From: Caulobacter sp.
GTDB taxonomy: Bacteria; Pseudomonadota; Alphaproteobacteria; Caulobacterales; Caulobacteraceae
Assembly (NCBI GenBank): GCA_016125585.1
Contig: WGLL01000006.1
Span: 62,001-126,000 of the forward strand
Length of the DNA stretch: 64,000 nucleotides
Direction: 5' to 3'
Shown here piece by piece: positions 34,007 through 42,494 of the stretch; positions within the stretch are counted from its first letter, which is position 1, and every line of letters begins with the position of its first letter. The position numbers and the translations under genes were made by a program. The notes under the pieces are model-generated. The model was not told where the DNA came from and made no database searches. It saw only the letters and a list, made by a program, of their open reading frames with translations.

Positions 34007-36094
34007 TCAGGGCTGCAGCGTTTCCCGACGCCGCGAGGCCTTCGCGACCTCTTGGGCGGTGAAGGCGATCGGCCGGGTCTTGCTGGCCGAGAACAGCCGC
34101 AGCTGCGCCTGCACGCCCGGCGCCTCGGGACTATCGGAATTGCCATAGGTTAGCAGGCCCCGCGCCTCGGGTCCGTCCGGCCCGAAGGCGACCTCGGCGA
34201 TGAAGGTCGAGGCGCTTTCGAGGGTGAAGGTTCCCGCGTCCGGCCCGGAGCCGGTCGCCCGGCCGTAATGGCCGGCATTGAAGGCGCCCAGCTCGTCCCG
34301 GCCGACCGGCGAGGGCAGGTCGAGGCCGGCCGCGCGGATGCGATAGACTTCGCCCCAGGTGACATCAGGCCGGCCAAACCGGGTGGTCAGACCCTTGGCC
34401 GACTCCTGGAGGATGGAAAGGGCCCTGGTCGGATCGGCCAGGGTCGCGGCGATCGACAGCGGAGAGGGCGGCGCGGGCGAAGGCTCAATCGCCGCCACGC
34501 CGGCCCTGCGCATCCTGTAAGCCCAGTCGGCGAACAGCACCGAGCCGCGGCTGTCCGGACGGGCCGATCCGTCCCAGGCGGCGAGGATGGCGCCGAGCCG
34601 CATCAGCTGCGGATCGCCCGAGGCGCGGGCGGCGTCGGCCAGCGGGCCGCGGGCCTGCTCGGCAAGGTCCATGACCGAGGAGGCCCGCAAGGTGTCCAGC
34701 CCCTCAAGATCGAGCGGGCCCGAGGTGGTCAGCTGGCGGAGCGAGCGGCGACCGCGCGGCGTGGCGAGGTTGTCGGTCAGCATCGGGTCCAGCATTCGCG
34801 GGTCGATGGCCGACGGCCAGGCGGTATAGCCGGGACCGTCATTGGCGTTCTGCAGGGCGCCGCTGTCAGGGTTCGCCACCTGGGGAAGGTCGGCCATGGC
34901 GACATAGTCGGTCCAGATCAGGGCCGAATCGGTCCCGTCTACGATGCCGGCCCAATAGGCCCGGTCGCCCCGCGCGCGCTTCGGCGACAGGCCGTTGAAC
35001 AGATAGAAGATTTCGCCCTGGGCGTTGGCGTAGATGACGTTGGTGATCGGCATCTGCTGGCGGCCGAGGGCGGCCTTGAAGTCGGCGAGTGATCCGGCGC
35101 GCCACATGGCGATGATCTGCGCCGTCAGGCCGGGCCGGTCGAGCCCCGCGATCCGCACGGCGACCGCCCGCCCGTCGCCGATCTCCAGCACCGGTCCCTG
35201 GGCGCTCTCGAGAAGGGTCGCGGTCCGCGCTTCGATCTGGCCCGAGGCGAGTTTCACCCGGATGGTCTGGGATCGCGTGACAAAGGGGCGGGTCTGGCCG
35301 TCGAGCAGGTAGCCGCCGGGCCGGAGGGTCAGGTCATAGAGGTCGACGCCGTCGACGTCATTGAAGGTGAAGGCCCAGCCGTGGTCCCGGGTGAAACCCA
35401 TGACCGGCAGCGGCAGCCCCGGATAGGTGGCCCCGTAAGCCTCGAGCCCTGGCGCCGAAACGTGCTCCTCGAAGACCAGATAGGGGACCTGCCAGGGCGA
35501 GTGTGGATTGATCAACAGAAGCGGGCGGCCGTCCCTGGTTCGCGCCGGCGCCACGGCATAGGCGTTGGAGCCGCGTTTCTCGCGCCAGCTGGCCAGCTGC
35601 TGGTCGGCGGAAAAGGCCACGACCCCGAGGTGCAGGATGACCTGCAAGGCGGCGAGGGGATCGGTCTGGCGAACCTCGCCAAGACAGGCCAGGGCGCCCT
35701 TCTGGTCCGGGTGAGCCGCCAGCCAGCCGTTCATGCCAGCGACGAAGCCCCGGTTCAGGGCCAGGCTCTCGTCATCCTGGGCTTTCAGCCAGTCCGCAGC
35801 ACGGCGGGGCGCGTTCAGCTGGTGGATTCTCAGGTCGGCCGGGTAGGCGGCCTCGCCGAAGCAGGCGGCGGCCTCGCCGCGGGCGGTCAGGTAGGTCTGG
35901 GCGACCGACTCTCCGCGCGCCTCCATCTGGGCCCAGCCCATGCCGTATCCGGCGCCCTCCAGCGAGTCGCTTTTGACATGGGGAACGCCCCAGTCGTCCC
36001 AGTCGATCGTGACGGCGGGGGCAGTCTGGGGATAGGCCTGCGACGCGGCGAGGATGGCGAGCAGCAGGACCGCGAAAGGCGGGACAAGGCGCAT
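34007..36094 (-). CDS. Exported penicillin acylase family protein (Ntn hydrolase)
   Basis: 695 residues with a signal peptide (MRLVPPFAVLLLAILAASQAYPQ). The early ITIDWDDWGVPHVKSDS-type region and the GSNAYAV segment at 175-181, where Ser176 would become the N-terminal nucleophile of the beta chain after self-cleavage, identify the penicillin G acylase/aculeacin acylase fold. It is expected to mature into alpha (about 150 residues) and beta chains in the periplasm and hydrolyse an acyl amide, for example a beta-lactam side chain, a lipopeptide or an acyl-homoserine lactone. The next gene, on the same strand 60 bases upstream, is a membrane-anchored AraC regulator. Confidence 0.9.
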   Translation of the reverse strand: MRLVPPFAVLLLAILAASQAYPQTAPAVTIDWDDWGVPHVKSDSLEGAGYGMGWAQMEARGESVAQTYLTARGEAAACFGEAAYPADLRIHQLNAPRRAADWLKAQDDESLALNRGFVAGMNGWLAAHPDQKGALACLGEVRQTDPLAALQVILHLGVVAFSADQQLASWREKRGSNAYAVAPARTRDGRPLLLINPHSPWQVPYLVFEEHVSAPGLEAYGATYPGLPLPVMGFTRDHGWAFTFNDVDGVDLYDLTLRPGGYLLDGQTRPFVTRSQTIRVKLASGQIEARTATLLESAQGPVLEIGDGRAVAVRIAGLDRPGLTAQIIAMWRAGSLADFKAALGRQQMPITNVIYANAQGEIFYLFNGLSPKRARGDRAYWAGIVDGTDSALIWTDYVAMADLPQVANPDSGALQNANDGPGYTAWPSAIDPRMLDPMLTDNLATPRGRRSLRQLTTSGPLDLEGLDTLRASSVMDLAEQARGPLADAARASGDPQLMRLGAILAAWDGSARPDSRGSVLFADWAYRMRRAGVAAIEPSPAPPSPLSIAATLADPTRALSILQESAKGLTTRFGRPDVTWGEVYRIRAAGLDLPSPVGRDELGAFNAGHYGRATGSGPDAGTFTLESASTFIAEVAFGPDGPEARGLLTYGNSDSPEAPGVQAQLRLFSASKTRPIAFTAQEVAKASRRRETLQP

Positions 36095-36154
36095 GGACGG
36101 GACTCCGGAATGGATGGTCCTCGGACCCTCGCGGCGCGCGGCGGCGGCGTCGCC

Positions 36155-37207
36155 TCAGATCGTGAAGTGAGACGTCGCGGGCAGAATTTCGGTTCGACCC
36201 TCGGCCCGGACCTGGCTGGGGGTGCGGCCGGCGTGGCGGGCGAAGGCGCGATTGAAGGTCGCCTTGGAATTGAACCCGCAGTCGAGGGCGATCTCCAGCA
36301 GGGAGGCGGTCTCCCGGGGGTCGGCCAGGCGGCGCTGGACGGCCTCGACCCGGCGCAGGTTGAGAAAGTCGGGGGCCGACAGCCCCCGGCAGTGGTTGAT
36401 CGCCCGCGACACCCGCCGCTCCGGCTCGCCCAGTCGGCGGGCCATGCGTTCGAGCCGGAATCCGGGATCCAGATGCGGCGTCTCCGCCTCCAGCAGGGCC
36501 TCGATCCGCGCCATGATCGCCCGCAGCGCCTCGGGGTCGGGGTCTTCCGCCCGCTTGCCACGCACCGACTCCACCGCCGCCCGCAACACCTCCGCCGGCG
36601 CCGAGAAGCCGAGGATGATCAGGGCGCAGACTGTGGCCAGCAGGACGGCGAACAGCAGGGCCTCCACGGCCCGGCCGCCCGAGACCGCACCGAGCAGGAT
36701 GGAGATGATGTTGAGCAGGATGGCCGTCGCGCCCAGTCCCAGCAGCGCCCAGGTCCAGGGTCCGGCGCGGCCGCGCCGGGCGACCAGCCCGGCCGCGACC
36801 AGATAGCCGGCGATGTGCAGCGGAATGAGAATCTGCAGCGCCGCATAGGGCGCCTGACCGACCGCCGCCAGCAGGGCCAGCACCGCGGCCGGCGCCAGGT
36901 GGGCCGCCAGCGGGCCCGGGCTCAGCGGGAACAGAGGGGAGGGTCGCTGCACCTCCCCGGTCGCATGCCACAGGAAGATGGGACCGACCAGCAGCGGCGC
37001 GACAAAACGCATCTCGGTCAGCGGCGTGTTGCCCAGGCGGTCATGCAGCAGATTGAGGATCATCAGGACCGACATCGTCACGATCATCGCCGGGATCGCC
37101 GGGTTGAGCCGGCGTCCGGACAGGGCGCGCGCCGCCAGGGCCAGGCCGAAGACCAGACCGTTGAAGGCGATCAGCTGCTTGAGGAGGATCTGCAGGTCCG
37201 GGGTCAT
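36155..37207 (-). CDS. AraC-family regulator with an N-terminal membrane domain
   Basis: 350 residues. Residues 1-215 contain about seven hydrophobic segments; residues 240-350 are an AraC DNA-binding domain with two helix-turn-helix units (the second reads LLEIALDCGFNSKATFNRAF, then FARHAGRTPSQVRAE). This makes it a one-component membrane sensor-regulator. It lies upstream of, and in the same direction as, the penicillin acylase gene, which may be its target. What the membrane part senses is not evident. Confidence 0.88.
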   Translation of the reverse strand: MTPDLQILLKQLIAFNGLVFGLALAARALSGRRLNPAIPAMIVTMSVLMILNLLHDRLGNTPLTEMRFVAPLLVGPIFLWHATGEVQRPSPLFPLSPGPLAAHLAPAAVLALLAAVGQAPYAALQILIPLHIAGYLVAAGLVARRGRAGPWTWALLGLGATAILLNIISILLGAVSGGRAVEALLFAVLLATVCALIILGFSAPAEVLRAAVESVRGKRAEDPDPEALRAIMARIEALLEAETPHLDPGFRLERMARRLGEPERRVSRAINHCRGLSAPDFLNLRRVEAVQRRLADPRETASLLEIALDCGFNSKATFNRAFARHAGRTPSQVRAEGRTEILPATSHFTI

Positions 37208-37291
37208 GGGTCTCGCGCGGGACGAAGGGCCGGGATCCCTTGATGTCGCAATCCAGGGCCGGCCGCCCGTGAATTCGGCGTCATGTCGCTG

Positions 37292-37537
37292 TCAGCCGCC
37301 GCCGATCCGGGGGATCAGATAGACCTCGGAGGCCGGACGGATGGCCGAGCTCCAGGCGTCCTGGTGAATCTCGCCGTCGATGGCCACCGCCATCTTCTGG
37401 CTGAGAAACTCGCCAAGCCCCGGAAAGCGGGCGTCGAGCTGGCTGATCAGGCGCCGGACCGTGTCGGCCTCGATGTCGAACTCGGTCTGGCCGCCGGTGA
37501 ACTGGCGGCAGTCCCAGGGCAGGACGACACGGGCCAC
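37292..37537 (-). CDS. MoaD/ThiS-like ubiquitin-fold sulphur carrier
   Basis: 81 residues from GTG 37537, four bases after the stop of the molybdenum subunit gene. It has the length of MoaD/ThiS proteins and ends in Gly-Gly-Gly, the C-terminal glycines that are adenylated and thiocarboxylated. The acidic FDIEADTVRRLISQLDARFP and VAIDGEI parts fit a beta-grasp fold. It may donate sulphur to the molybdenum cofactor of the adjacent hydroxylase, but it is not the housekeeping MoaD, as no moaE is nearby. Confidence 0.8.
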   Translation of the reverse strand: MARVVLPWDCRQFTGGQTEFDIEADTVRRLISQLDARFPGLGEFLSQKMAVAIDGEIHQDAWSSAIRPASEVYLIPRIGGG

Positions 37538-37541
37538 CGGC

Positions 37542-39827
37542 CTAGCCGTCCCGGGCGTCGAGCACCGCGCGGATCTTGGGCGGCGACAGCGGCAGGTCGG
37601 TCATTCGCACCCCGATGGCGCCGCGCACGGCGTTGGCGACAGCGGCCAGAGGCGGCACGATCGGCACCTCACCCACCCCCTTGGCGCCGAAGGGATGGCG
37701 GGGATTGGCCACCTCGACCAGGATGGCGTCGATCATCGGCAGGTCCGAGGCCACCGGCACCCGGTAGTCCAGGAAGCCGGCGTTCTCCATCCGGCCCTCG
37801 CCGTCGAAGATGTATTCCTCGTTGAGCGCCCAGCCGACGCCCTGGGCGACGCCGCCCTGGACCTGGCCCTCGACATAGGCCGGGTGGATGGCCTTGCCGA
37901 CGTCCTGGGCGGCTGTGTAGCGCAGCACCGTGACATGGCCGGTCTCCGGATCGACCTCGACGTCGCAGACATGCACCCCGAAGCCGGGTCCCGCGCCCTG
38001 GGCGTTGAGCGACACCTGGGCGGTGATGGGTCCGCCGGTGGTGGCGGCCTTGGCGGCGATGTCACCGAGGGTCAGGGGCCCGACATCCTTGCCGGGATCG
38101 AGGCAGTGGGCGGCGCCGCCGGCCCAGTCGACCTGGTCCTCTGCCACTTCCCAGATCAGGGCGGCGCGGCGCTTGAGATCGGCGACGACCTTCTCGGCGG
38201 CCTGGACCACCGCCATGCCGGTGGCGAAGGTGGTGCGGCTGCCGCCGGTGAGCATGGAAAAGCCGATCGAGGCGGTGTCGGCGATGCGGGGGCGGACCCG
38301 GTCCAGCGGAATTTCCAGGGTCTCGGCGGCCATCATGGCCATCGAGGCGCGGGAGCCGCCGATGTCGGGACTGCCGGTGACCACCGCGACGCTGCCGTCC
38401 TCGCCGACATGGACCGCCGCCGTGCTCTCGCCGCCGACGTTGAACCAGAAACCGGCGGCGACGCCGCGCCCCTGATTGCGGCCGAGCGGGGCGCTGTAGT
38501 GGTCGCTGTCGCGGATCGCGGCCAGGGTCTCAAGGAAGCCGATGTTGGTGAACTTCGGACCGTAGGCGGCCTTCACCCCGTCCCGCACGGCGTTCTTCTC
38601 GCGCAGGGCAATGGGATCCATCTCCAGCTTGTGGGCCAGATCATCCAGGGCGCTCTCGACGCCGAAGGCGGCGATGGGGGCGCCGGGCGCGCGGTAGGCG
38701 GCGACCTTGGGGCTGTTGGTCACCACATCCCAGCCGGTGATCGAGAAGTTGGCGATGTCGTAGCAGGCCAGGGCGGTCATGCTGGCCGCGCCGACGGGAG
38801 AGCCGGCGAAGGCCCCGGCCTGACATTTCAGCTCCACATCGGCGGCGATGATGGTTCCGTCCGACCGGGCGCCGAACTTGACCAGGATCACCGCGCCCGA
38901 CGTCGGGCCGGTGGCGCGGAAGACCTCGTCGCGGGTCATGACCATCTTCACGGGATGGCCGCTCTGGCGCGACAGGGCCAGGGCCAGGGGTTCGAGATAG
39001 ACGGTGGTCTTGCCGCCGAAGCCGCCGCCGATCTCGGCGGGCGTCACCCGGATGCTGGAAGTCTCCAGGCCCAGCACCTTGGCGCAGTAGGTGCGGACCA
39101 TGAACTGGCCCTGGCTGGAGCTCCAGACCTCGCACTGGCCGTCCTCGGCCCAGGAGGCGACGCAGGCGTGCGGCTCGATATAGCCCTGGTGCACGGCCTG
39201 GGTGGTGTAGCGGCCCTCGAAGACCACGTCGGCCTCGGCGAAGGCCTGGTCGGGATCGCCGCGACCCAGGCGATTGCGCTTGGCGATGTTGGAGGGGGTG
39301 GTCGGTTTGGCGTCCAGGCCCTCGGTGAACATGTGCGGGTGCAGAACCGGCGCGTCCGGGGCCATGGCCGCCTCGACGTCGATGACGTGGGGCAGGACCT
39401 CGTAGGTCACCTCGATCAGGGCCAGCGCCGCCTCGGCGACCGCCGCCGACACGGCCGCCACGGCGGCGACCGCATGGCCGTTGTAGAGGGCCTTGGTCCT
39501 GGCCATGACGTTCATCGCCAGGTCACGCAGGTTGGAGGCGGATTCGCCCCCGTCGTGCATCTCGGAGGCGACATCGGGGAAGTCGGCCCCGGTGATCACC
39601 GCCTTGACCCCGGGCAGGGCGCGGGCCTTGCGGGTGTCGATGCTGACAATGCGGGCATGGGCGTGAGGACTGCGCAGGACCCGCCCGACCAGTTGGCCCG
39701 GCATGTTGAAGTCGGCGCCGAAGGCCGCGCGGCCGGTGACCTTGTCGGCCCCATCGGGGCGGATCGGCCGGGAGCCGACGATCTTCAGCGCCGGCGAGCC
39801 CGCGGGCTTGTCGAGGACGTCGCTCAT
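37542..39827 (-). CDS. Molybdenum hydroxylase, molybdopterin-binding large subunit (xanthine dehydrogenase family)
   Basis: 761 residues from ATG 39827, with AGGAG eight bases upstream; a GTG one codon earlier (39830) is an alternative. The Mo-binding aldehyde oxidase/xanthine dehydrogenase domains are evident: GSRPIRPDGADKVTGRAAF at the N-terminus, RVTPAEIGGGFGGK, SPDIGGSR and the C-terminal FGAKGVGEVPIVPP with the catalytic Glu of the family. Substrate is unknown; such enzymes hydroxylate N-heterocycles, purines, aldehydes or aromatic acyl-CoAs. It is followed four bases later by the MoaD-like gene and preceded by the Fe-S and FAD subunit genes, overlapping at the junctions. Confidence 0.92.
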   Translation of the reverse strand: MSDVLDKPAGSPALKIVGSRPIRPDGADKVTGRAAFGADFNMPGQLVGRVLRSPHAHARIVSIDTRKARALPGVKAVITGADFPDVASEMHDGGESASNLRDLAMNVMARTKALYNGHAVAAVAAVSAAVAEAALALIEVTYEVLPHVIDVEAAMAPDAPVLHPHMFTEGLDAKPTTPSNIAKRNRLGRGDPDQAFAEADVVFEGRYTTQAVHQGYIEPHACVASWAEDGQCEVWSSSQGQFMVRTYCAKVLGLETSSIRVTPAEIGGGFGGKTTVYLEPLALALSRQSGHPVKMVMTRDEVFRATGPTSGAVILVKFGARSDGTIIAADVELKCQAGAFAGSPVGAASMTALACYDIANFSITGWDVVTNSPKVAAYRAPGAPIAAFGVESALDDLAHKLEMDPIALREKNAVRDGVKAAYGPKFTNIGFLETLAAIRDSDHYSAPLGRNQGRGVAAGFWFNVGGESTAAVHVGEDGSVAVVTGSPDIGGSRASMAMMAAETLEIPLDRVRPRIADTASIGFSMLTGGSRTTFATGMAVVQAAEKVVADLKRRAALIWEVAEDQVDWAGGAAHCLDPGKDVGPLTLGDIAAKAATTGGPITAQVSLNAQGAGPGFGVHVCDVEVDPETGHVTVLRYTAAQDVGKAIHPAYVEGQVQGGVAQGVGWALNEEYIFDGEGRMENAGFLDYRVPVASDLPMIDAILVEVANPRHPFGAKGVGEVPIVPPLAAVANAVRGAIGVRMTDLPLSPPKIRAVLDARDG

Positions 39828-40309
39828 CACACTCTCTCCTGTCGCAGCTCGGCGGCGGCGTCCATCACCGCCCGGACCACCTTGTCATAGCCGGTGCAGC
39901 GGCAGAGGTTTCCCGCCAGCCAGTAGCGCACCTCTGTCTCGGTCGGATCGGGATTGACGTCGAGCAGCGCCTTGGACGCCATCAGCAGACCCGGGGTGCA
40001 GAAGCCGCACTGCAGGGCGGCGTGTTCGAGAAACTTCTGCTGCAGCGGGTGCAGCTGGCCGCCCTGGGCCAGTCCCTCGATGGTGGCGACCCGCCGGCCC
40101 TCGGCCTCGGCCGCCAGCATCAGGCAGGAACAGACCAGCCGGTCGTCGACGATGACGCTGCAGGCGCCGCAGTCGCCGGAGCCGCAGCCTTCCTTGGAGC
40201 CGGTGAGGTTCAGCTCGTCGCGCAGAACGTCGAGCAGGGTCATGGCCGGGTCGGCGAGGAACTCGACCGGGTCGCCGTTCACGACCGTGGAAACATGCAG
40301 CTTGCTCAC
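39827..40309 (-). CDS. (2Fe-2S)-binding subunit of the molybdenum hydroxylase
   Basis: 160 residues from GTG 40309. The plant-type cluster motif GSKEGCGSGDCGACSVIVDDR and the second cluster region CGFCTPGLLMAS, with CRCTGYDKVVRA near the end, supply eight Cys ligands for two 2Fe-2S centres. It passes electrons between the Mo and FAD subunits. Overlaps: GTGA with the FAD subunit gene upstream and one base with the Mo subunit gene downstream. Confidence 0.95.
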   Translation of the reverse strand: MSKLHVSTVVNGDPVEFLADPAMTLLDVLRDELNLTGSKEGCGSGDCGACSVIVDDRLVCSCLMLAAEAEGRRVATIEGLAQGGQLHPLQQKFLEHAALQCGFCTPGLLMASKALLDVNPDPTETEVRYWLAGNLCRCTGYDKVVRAVMDAAAELRQERV

Positions 40310-41172
40310 GCCTGATCACTCGCTCTCTGATAGGCGGCCTGGGCCGCGCGGCGGGCCAGAACGCCCGCGATTTTGGTCCGGTACTCGATGGTGCCACGCT
40401 TGTCGCTGATCGGTCGGCAGGCCGCCCGGGCCGCCGCGTCCAGCCGCGAGAGACTGTCCTCATCCAGTCGCCCGCCAACCAGGGCGGCCCCGGCGTCGGC
40501 GACCAGCAGGGCCGTCGGCGCCACTGCGCCAAGGGCGACATAGGCCTCGCTCACCCGACCCTCGGCGTCGAGGGTCAGGCTGACCCCGGCGCCGGCGACG
40601 GCGATATCCATTTCGGTGCGCGGGATCAGCCGCAGATAGGCGTCTGACGACCGGGCCGGCCTGGGCGGCAGGCGGAAGGCGACGATGAACTCACCCTGGG
40701 CCAGGGACGTCCTGCCGGGGGCGGTGACGATGTCTTCCACAGGCGCCTCGCGCCGTCCGCCGGGTCCTGCGATGATGCACACCGCCCGGGCCGCGATCAG
40801 GGCCGGGACGCTGTCGGCGGCCGGGGAGGCGTTGCACAGGTTGCCCGCCATGGTCGCGCGACCCTGGACCTGGGTGGAACCGATCAGATTGACCGCCTCG
40901 ACCACGCCCGGCCAGGCGCGGCACAGGGCGGCGTGTTCGCCGATCACCGCGCCGGAAGTCGCCGCCCCGATGATGAAGGCCCCGCCCTCCTGGCGGATGC
41001 CGCTGATGCCCTCGATGCGCTTGAGATCGACAATGGCGCCCGGCGCCATCCGGCCGGCGCGCAGCTGGACCAGCAGGTCGGTGCCGCCGGACAGGGCGCG
41101 CGCCCCGCTGGCGGCCAGGGCCAGAACGGCGTCATCGATCGTGGACGGGGCGAGATACTGGAGCTGTGACAA
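40306..41172 (-). CDS. FAD-binding subunit of the molybdenum hydroxylase (CoxM/CutM type)
   Basis: 288 residues from TTG 41172, with GGAAG about five bases upstream. The FAD-binding pattern includes LSGGTDLLVQLRAG, the middle TMAGNLCNASPAADSVPAL and a C-terminal CO-dehydrogenase flavoprotein domain ending in the Arg-rich YRTKIAGVLARRA. First gene of the operon FAD, 2Fe-2S, Mo, MoaD-like; it is divergent from mnmH, with about 155 bases between for the two promoters. Confidence 0.9.
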   Translation of the reverse strand: MSQLQYLAPSTIDDAVLALAASGARALSGGTDLLVQLRAGRMAPGAIVDLKRIEGISGIRQEGGAFIIGAATSGAVIGEHAALCRAWPGVVEAVNLIGSTQVQGRATMAGNLCNASPAADSVPALIAARAVCIIAGPGGRREAPVEDIVTAPGRTSLAQGEFIVAFRLPPRPARSSDAYLRLIPRTEMDIAVAGAGVSLTLDAEGRVSEAYVALGAVAPTALLVADAGAALVGGRLDEDSLSRLDAAARAACRPISDKRGTIEYRTKIAGVLARRAAQAAYQRASDQA

Positions 41173-41328
41173 GCGTTCTTCCCATGCCGTGTTTTCGGGC
41201 CAGCTTAACGGTTCGCGGGGGCTTGTCAGCCCTGCGCGGCGCGCGATCCGGGTCTGTCGGCGCCGATTGTTGACCGGCGGCCTCGCGGACGGACTGTTCT
41301 CGCCGCCGCGGGAAGGTTAGAGCGGGAC

Positions 41329-42384
41329 ATGGCTGGCGCCCTGGACAAGGTCGATCTGGATATCCTTCGCGGCTTCGACGACGTTATCGACGTGCGCAGT
41401 CCCGGAGAATTCGCCGAGGACCACATGCCCGGCGCGATCAACCTGCCCGTCCTGGACGACGCCGAACGGGCCGAGATCGGGACCATTTACGTCCAGGACT
41501 CCCGCTTTCGCGCCAAACGGATTGGCGCCGCCTATGTGGCCCGGAACATCGCCCGGCATCTGGAAACCGCCCTGGCCGATCGGGGCGGCGGCTATGCGCC
41601 GCTGGTCTATTGCTGGCGCGGGGGACAGCGATCCAACGCCATGGCGACCGTGCTGCGTCAGGTCGGCTGGCGCGCCACGGTGGTCGAGGGCGGCTATCGC
41701 ACCTGGCGGCGGCATGTCACCGCGGCCCTCTATGACGCCGAGCCGCGCCTGAAGGTCATTCTGCTCGACGGCAACACCGGCTCGGCCAAGACGGAAATTC
41801 TCGGCAGGATGCCGGCGCGGGGCGTGCAGGTGCTGGACCTCGAGGGTCTGGCCGGCCACCGCGGATCGGTCTTCGGCGGGCTGGCGGGCGCCGCCCAGCC
41901 CAGCCAGAAGATGTTCGAAAGCCGGCTGTTGCAGGCGATGGCGCAGGTCGACCCGGCCCGGCCGGTGCTGGTGGAGGCCGAGTCCAGCAAGATCGGCGAC
42001 CGCATGGTGCCGCCGGTCCTGTGGCGGGCGATGCAGACCGCGCCGCGCATCGCCCTGCAGGCGCGGGTTCCTGACCGCGTCGGCTATCTGGTCAGCGCCT
42101 ATCGCGACATCACCGAGGATCAGGACCTGCTGGAAACGGCGCTGGAGCGGCTGCCGCCGCTGTATGGCCGCAAGCGCCTGGCCGCGTGGCGGCAGATGGC
42201 GCGGGACGGCGATTTCGAGACGCTGGCGGGCGAACTGATCGAGATCCACTACGACCCGGCCTATGCCCGGTCCAATCGGCGGGACCAGCGGCCGGGCCTC
42301 GGGACCGTCGAGGCCCCGGCCCTCGATGAGGCGGGCCAGGAAGCCGCCGCCGATCAGATCGCCGCCCTCATCCCGGATCGCTGA
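41329..42384 (+). CDS. mnmH: tRNA 2-selenouridine synthase
   Basis: 351 residues. An N-terminal rhodanese domain has DVRSPGEFAEDHMPGA and the catalytic Cys95 in VYCWRGGQRS; the C-terminal part has a P-loop (GNTGSAKT from residue 148) used for geranylation/selenation of wobble 2-thiouridine. It takes selenophosphate, which the convergent SelD fusion would make. There is no selA or selB here, so selenium is used in this neighbourhood for tRNA, not for selenocysteine. GGAAGG lies about 13 bases before the ATG. The gene ends seven bases or so before a large palindromic repeat. Confidence 0.95.
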   Translation: MAGALDKVDLDILRGFDDVIDVRSPGEFAEDHMPGAINLPVLDDAERAEIGTIYVQDSRFRAKRIGAAYVARNIARHLETALADRGGGYAPLVYCWRGGQRSNAMATVLRQVGWRATVVEGGYRTWRRHVTAALYDAEPRLKVILLDGNTGSAKTEILGRMPARGVQVLDLEGLAGHRGSVFGGLAGAAQPSQKMFESRLLQAMAQVDPARPVLVEAESSKIGDRMVPPVLWRAMQTAPRIALQARVPDRVGYLVSAYRDITEDQDLLETALERLPPLYGRKRLAAWRQMARDGDFETLAGELIEIHYDPAYARSNRRDQRPGLGTVEAPALDEAGQEAAADQIAALIPDR

Positions 42385-42392
42385 TAACGGCT

Positions 42393-42494
42393 TAGAGCAA
42401 CGCGATTTGATGGAATCAAACCGCGCTGCTCCAGGGTCTTTGTTGTCGCGTGTTTGGTCCGATTACCGGCGCCCACTAATCGGAACACGCTCTA
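42393..42494. repeat. Structured palindromic intergenic repeat between mnmH and selD
   Basis: Two hairpins inside an outer inverted repeat: TAGAGC (42393-42398) pairs with GCTCTA (42489-42494). The first hairpin has 17-base arms (42395-42411 and 42415-42431, two mismatches) around a GGA loop; the second has arms CGTGTT...TCCGATTA (42449-42465) and TAATCGGAACACG (42477-42489). The right outer arm contains the stop codon of selD. It could be a REP-like element and also a bidirectional terminator for the convergent genes. Confidence 0.75.

Noticed and set aside
34007-36094. Frameshift suspected in the penicillin acylase because of open frames in other registers
   Set aside because: The 695-residue frame contains the signal peptide, nucleophile and C-terminal parts in one register; the other frames have shadow composition.
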